The position numbers and the translations under genes were made by a program. Source: Oscillospiraceae bacterium (GTDB lineage: Bacteria > Bacillota > Clostridia > UMGS1810). From it: a stretch of DNA of 16,999 bases. Each line of letters begins with the position of its first letter. Positions within the stretch are counted from its first letter, which is position 1. Shown here piece after piece: positions 13,548 through 16,999 of this stretch. Location of the stretch: the NCBI GenBank assembly GCA_022769845.1, contig JALEIO010000202.1, positions 1 through 16,999 of the forward strand. Reading direction: 5' to 3'. Under the pieces are notes generated by a model. It saw only the letters and a list, made by a program, of their open reading frames with translations, was not told where the DNA came from and ran no database searches.

Positions 13548-13557
13548 GGTGTTTTAG

Positions 13558-14640
13558 TTGAATAAAAATATAGCAGTAATACGCGGTGATGGTATCGGTC
13601 CCGAAATAGTAAATCAGGCGCTAAAAGTGCTTGACAAGATTGCAGAGCTTTACGGTCATAGCTTTACATATACAGATGTAGATATGGGCGGATGCGCTAT
13701 TGATAAATACGGCGAGCCGCTTCCGGAGTCGGAACTTAAAAAATGCATAGAGTCGGACAGCGTTCTTTTGGGTGCTGTGGGCGGCGATAAATGGAACAAT
13801 GTTCCGGGAGATAAGAGACCTGAAAAAGGACTTTTAAAGCTTCGTGCAGGTATGGGGGTTTATAGTAACAACAGACCTGCAAAAATCTGGCCGCAACTTT
13901 CTGATGCATCGCCTTTAAAGCGTTCTATTGTTGAAAAAGGCATTGATTTTATCATTGTCCGTGAGCTTATCGGCGGAATCTACTTCGGAGAACATAAAAC
14001 TGAAGGCGATACTGCAACAGATGTTATGACTTATTCGGAGAGTGAAGTCGAAAGAATTGGCAGAATCGGGTTTGAAACTGCAAGAAAGAGAAACAAAAAG
14101 CTTTGCTCGGTTGAAAAAAGCAATGTTTTGGATACAAGCAGACTTTGGAAAAAGGTTATGCACCGTTTGGCAGAAGAATATCCTGACGTAGAGCTTTCAG
14201 ATATGCTTGTAGATAACTGTGCTATGCAGATTGTTAAAAATCCCGCTCAATTTGATGTTATCGTAACAGAAAATATGTTCGGAGATATTTTATCAGATGA
14301 GGCTTCTATGATAACCGGGTCAATCGGTATGATTCCCTCATCAAGCCTTGGAGATTCCACGGTAGGGCTTTATGAGCCAATTCACGGTTCAGCACCCGAC
14401 ATTGCAGGCAAGGATATCGCAAACCCGATCGGAACAATTTTATCTGCGGCAATGATGCTGAAATATAGCTTTGATATGAGCGATGAATCTGACGCAATCG
14501 AAAAGGCTATATATGATGTTTTGGAAGAAGGCTACCGCTGTGCAGATATTATGCATTCGGGAGAAAGCAGCTGCAAGAGTGTAGGCTGCAGCGAAATGGG
14601 ACAACTTATTTTAGATAAACTCGGAGGTCGCTCAGTATGA
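13558..14640 (+). CDS. leuB: 3-isopropylmalate dehydrogenase
   Basis: This 360-residue NAD-dependent beta-decarboxylating dehydrogenase produces 2-oxoisocaproate. It appears to start with TTG at 13558: the protein begins NKNIAVIRGDGIGPEIV, the normal N-terminus of the family, a GAGGTG site lies 6 bases upstream, and no ATG fits. Motifs include GAVGGDKWNN, the substrate-binding RELIGGIYFGEH, and the metal-binding ENMFGDILSDEASM with DNCAMQ nearby. GLYEPIHGSAPDIAGKDIAN is the cofactor region. It overlaps ilvB by four bases (ATGA), which suggests translational coupling between the leu and ilv parts. Confidence 0.96.
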   Translation: MNKNIAVIRGDGIGPEIVNQALKVLDKIAELYGHSFTYTDVDMGGCAIDKYGEPLPESELKKCIESDSVLLGAVGGDKWNNVPGDKRPEKGLLKLRAGMGVYSNNRPAKIWPQLSDASPLKRSIVEKGIDFIIVRELIGGIYFGEHKTEGDTATDVMTYSESEVERIGRIGFETARKRNKKLCSVEKSNVLDTSRLWKKVMHRLAEEYPDVELSDMLVDNCAMQIVKNPAQFDVIVTENMFGDILSDEASMITGSIGMIPSSSLGDSTVGLYEPIHGSAPDIAGKDIANPIGTILSAAMMLKYSFDMSDESDAIEKAIYDVLEEGYRCADIMHSGESSCKSVGCSEMGQLILDKLGGRSV

Positions 14641-16298
14641 AACTGACAGGAGCAGACATAATCGTTGAAACATTGATTGAGCAGGGAGCAACCACAGTAT
14701 TCGGTTATCCCGGCGGTCAGATTCTCAATGTTTACGATTCGTTATACAAATATCAAAACGAAATAAATCATATCCTTTCTGCTCACGAACAGGGTGCTGT
14801 TCACGCAGCAGACGGATATGCAAGGGTTACGGGCAAGGTCGGTGTGGTCATCTCAACATCCGGTCCCGGTGCAACAAACCTGGTTACTGGTATTGCAACC
14901 GCATATCTTGATTCTATTCCTCTTATTGCTATTTGCGGTAATGTTCCGACCTTTCAGCTTGGAACAGACAGCTTTCAGGAAATTGATATAACGGGAATTA
15001 CACTTCCCATTACAAAACATAACTACATTGTAGGGTCGGTTGAAAAGCTTGCCGATACCATAAGGGAAGCCTTTCGCATTGCAAAATCAGGCAGACCCGG
15101 CCCGGTGCTTATTGATGTGCCGAAAGATGTGCAGATTGCAAAATGTGAATATATAAGAGGAAATCCGGTAGAAGCTGATGAGAAAAAAGGCTGCGATGAT
15201 ATTGATGCTGCGATAGAGTGTATCAAAGAAGCCAAAAAGCCTTTTATATATTTTGGCGGCGGTTCAATTACTGCTGGTGCAGAACCTGAAATTATGGAAC
15301 TTGCGGATTTGATTGACGCACCTATCGGTTGCTCGCTTATGGGTATATCCGGAGTTCCTACAAATCATCCGAGATTTTTGGGGATGCAAGGTATGCATGG
15401 TCACTACACATCATCGGTTGCGATGCACAATGCAGACTGCATTATTTCCTGTGGTGTTCGGTTTAACGACAGGGCTACAGGAAACAAAGAAAAATTTGCG
15501 ACAAAGGCAAAGATTATCCATATAGATGTGGATGGTTCAGAATTATCAAAGACTGTAAAGCCTGCACATTCCTTAAAGGGCGATGTAAAGCTTACACTCC
15601 AAAACTTGATTGCTGCTTTAAGCAAAACCGAAAGACCGGAGTGGCAAAAGAAAATTGAGGGGTACAAAAAGATTGAAGAAGAAAATCTTGATAAAAGAAG
15701 CGGTATGACACCTAAAAATGTACTGTCATTACTTAATGAATATCTGGATGCTGACACTGCCGTTGCAACCGATGTAGGACAGCATCAGATGTGGACAGCA
15801 CAATATGCAAGGTTTGGAAAGCCAAGACGGTTTGTATCATCCGGTGGGCTTGGCACAATGGGCTTCGGTCCGGGTGCAGCAATAGGCGCGGCTATGGGAA
15901 CGGGCAAAAGGACTGTTCTGGTCACCGGTGACGGAAGCTTCGGAATGTGCCTTCAGGAGCTTGCAACAATGGTATCAAACAAGCTTCCGATTGTGATACT
16001 GCTTTTAAATAACGGCGTCTTGGGTATGGTTCGCCAATGGCAGACACTTTTCTTTGATAAGCACTATTCAAACACTGTGCTCGACAGAAAAACGGATTTT
16101 GTAGCAATATCAAAGGCATTTGGTGCAGATGGTACAAAAGCAGATACATTAGATGAGTTAAAACAAGCATTTGAAAAAGCATTTAATACAGACGGCCCAT
16201 TTTTAATCGACTGTGCAGTTGATAAGGATGAATTTGTTCTTCCAATGCTTCCGCCGGGCGGCAGTATGGACGACATTATCACAAAGGTAGGTGAATAA
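14637..16298 (+). CDS. ilvB: Acetolactate synthase large subunit
   Basis: This 553-residue thiamine pyrophosphate enzyme condenses pyruvate with pyruvate or 2-oxobutanoate. Catalytic Glu51 lies in HEQGAVHAADGYAR. The FAD/central domain runs from about 190 to 345. The TPP-binding motif starts at GDG (431-433) and ends with the Asn pair in LLLNNGVLGMVRQWQ. The RQWQ stretch is typical of biosynthetic AHAS rather than catabolic ALS. It starts at ATG 14637, overlapping leuB, with GGAGG 9 bases upstream. It needs TPP, the cofactor made with the thi operon at the other end of this window. Confidence 0.97.
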   Translation: MKLTGADIIVETLIEQGATTVFGYPGGQILNVYDSLYKYQNEINHILSAHEQGAVHAADGYARVTGKVGVVISTSGPGATNLVTGIATAYLDSIPLIAICGNVPTFQLGTDSFQEIDITGITLPITKHNYIVGSVEKLADTIREAFRIAKSGRPGPVLIDVPKDVQIAKCEYIRGNPVEADEKKGCDDIDAAIECIKEAKKPFIYFGGGSITAGAEPEIMELADLIDAPIGCSLMGISGVPTNHPRFLGMQGMHGHYTSSVAMHNADCIISCGVRFNDRATGNKEKFATKAKIIHIDVDGSELSKTVKPAHSLKGDVKLTLQNLIAALSKTERPEWQKKIEGYKKIEEENLDKRSGMTPKNVLSLLNEYLDADTAVATDVGQHQMWTAQYARFGKPRRFVSSGGLGTMGFGPGAAIGAAMGTGKRTVLVTGDGSFGMCLQELATMVSNKLPIVILLLNNGVLGMVRQWQTLFFDKHYSNTVLDRKTDFVAISKAFGADGTKADTLDELKQAFEKAFNTDGPFLIDCAVDKDEFVLPMLPPGGSMDDIITKVGE

Positions 16299-16299
16299 A

Positions 16300-16797
16300 A
16301 TGCCTAAATTTACTATTGCTGTTTTAGTAAAAAATGAATTCGGTGTTTTAAACCGTGTAACAAGTATGTTTAGAAGAAGGCAGTTTAATATAAATTCTCT
16401 AACTGTAAGTGAAACAGAAACGGATGAATTTTCACGTATAACAGTTACCTACGAGGGCGAGCCGGAATTTAATCTTCAGATTAAAAATCAGCTTTGGAAA
16501 TTACCGGATGTGTGCAAGGTAAAGGAGCTTGACGCAGATGAATCAGTAAGATGCGAGCTTATGCTTATCAAGGTGAAAAACACATCGGAAACACGCGAGG
16601 ATATACGAACTGCCGCAGATGCATTCAAGGCAGAAACCATAGATTATACCCACGATTCGATTATTATGCGCATTGCGGGCGATTCAAGGAGAATTGATGC
16701 ATTTATTACACTAATGAAAGAATTTACAATACTTGAAATTTGCCGAACAGGTATTGTTTCGCTGGAACGCGGAAGCATGACTATTTCAGAAAATTAA
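16300..16797 (+). CDS. ilvN: Acetolactate synthase small (regulatory) subunit
   Basis: I chose ATG 16300 (165 residues), one base after the ilvB stop, with AGGTGA 5 bases upstream. An in-frame GTG at 16291 overlaps ilvB and lacks its own RBS. The N-terminal ACT domain (about 1-75) has FTIAVLVKNEFGVLNRVTSM and the NINSLTVSETETDEFSRI stretch, which bind valine and confer feedback control. The C-terminal domain continues to ICRTGIVSLERG. Length equals the usual IlvH/IlvN of about 160 residues. It activates and regulates IlvB. Confidence 0.96.
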   Translation: MPKFTIAVLVKNEFGVLNRVTSMFRRRQFNINSLTVSETETDEFSRITVTYEGEPEFNLQIKNQLWKLPDVCKVKELDADESVRCELMLIKVKNTSETREDIRTAADAFKAETIDYTHDSIIMRIAGDSRRIDAFITLMKEFTILEICRTGIVSLERGSMTISEN

Positions 16798-16820
16798 TAT
16801 TTGAAAGGATTTGATTTATT

Positions 16821-16999
16821 ATGGCAAGAATTTTTTATCAGCAGGATTGTGATTTGGAGAAATTGGCAGGCAAAACCGTTGCAATTATCGGTTATGGCTC
16901 GCAGGGCCACGCTCATGCGCTTAATCTTAAAGACAGCGGCGTGGATGTTATTGTAGGACTTTATGAAGGTTCAAAAAGTTGGGCAAAGGCTGAAAGTCA
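16821..16999 (+). CDS. ilvC: Ketol-acid reductoisomerase, N-terminal part (cut by window edge)
   Basis: The first 59 codons are present. ATG 16821 follows a GAAAGGAT site. The sequence begins MARIFYQQDCDLEKLAGK and then VAIIGYGSQGHAHALNLKDS, the NADPH-binding glycine-rich loop that is diagnostic for IlvC. The enzyme converts acetolactate or acetohydroxybutyrate to the dihydroxy acid. It follows ilvN by 23 bp in the same operon. The catalytic metal-binding domain lies beyond the window. Confidence 0.95.
   Translation, partial: MARIFYQQDCDLEKLAGKTVAIIGYGSQGHAHALNLKDSGVDVIVGLYEGSKSWAKAES

Noticed and set aside
16291..16299. GTG start three codons upstream for ilvN
   Set aside because: It overlaps the end of ilvB and its RBS spacing is poor; the ATG at 16300 has AGGTGA 5 bases ahead.
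1..16999. CRISPR arrays, tRNA or rRNA genes, and phage or defence systems
   Set aside because: No regularly spaced repeats, no recognisable tRNA or rRNA sequence, and no phage structural or defence genes were seen; most of the window is primary metabolism.

Overview
The window looks like part of a low-to-moderate GC Bacillota genome, most likely class Clostridia and perhaps a gut Oscillospirales-type bacterium. This is inferred from gene order, strong AGGAGG-type ribosome binding sites, sigma-A promoters with 17-bp spacers, and protein flavour; no rRNA or marker gene is present to fix the taxon.

Region 1 (1-2098, minus strand) is a thiazole biosynthesis operon in the order thiS-thiF-thiG-thiH. 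It is read from a promoter near 2070-2098 and controlled by a clear TPP riboswitch followed by an intrinsic terminator (1789-1818). thiH runs off the left edge. An extra palindrome-rich segment of about 100 bp lies between promoter and riboswitch.

Region 2 (2114-5938) is a visibly more AT-rich carbohydrate cassette. It holds an AraC-family regulator (minus), divergent from a signal-peptide ORF broken in its A-tract (plus) and a 751-residue GH3 beta-glycosidase without signal peptide. The divergent promoters are separated by a 17-bp palindrome. A start-less coding remnant lies downstream of the araC-type gene, and a roughly 100-bp inverted-repeat element (MITE-like or bidirectional terminator) follows the GH3 gene.

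Region 3 (5965-7692, minus) is a SulP-family anion transporter with a C-terminal STAS domain and its own promoter.

Region 4 (7693-8421) is a gene graveyard. It contains a 21-codon ORF with RBS and terminator, a short antisense coding scrap, a deleted IS3/IS150-type transposase that keeps an excellent promoter and RBS, a perfect 14-bp inverted repeat, and a terminator.

Region 5 (8441-16999, plus) is a tightly packed branched-chain amino acid operon: ilvA-ridA-leuA-leuC-leuD-leuB-ilvB-ilvN-ilvC (ilvC cut by the right edge). IlvA makes 2-oxobutanoate, RidA clears the reactive enamine/imine released by IlvA, IlvBN and IlvC feed the Ile/Val branch, and LeuABCD divert 2-oxoisovalerate to leucine. 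ilvD and a transaminase gene are not seen and may lie beyond the edge. The promoter has no T-box. Instead it carries two pairs of 11-bp-period CTTCATA direct repeats ending 10 bp before the -10 box, an architecture typical of PhoB/OmpR-family response regulators. This is the most interesting regulatory signal in the window.
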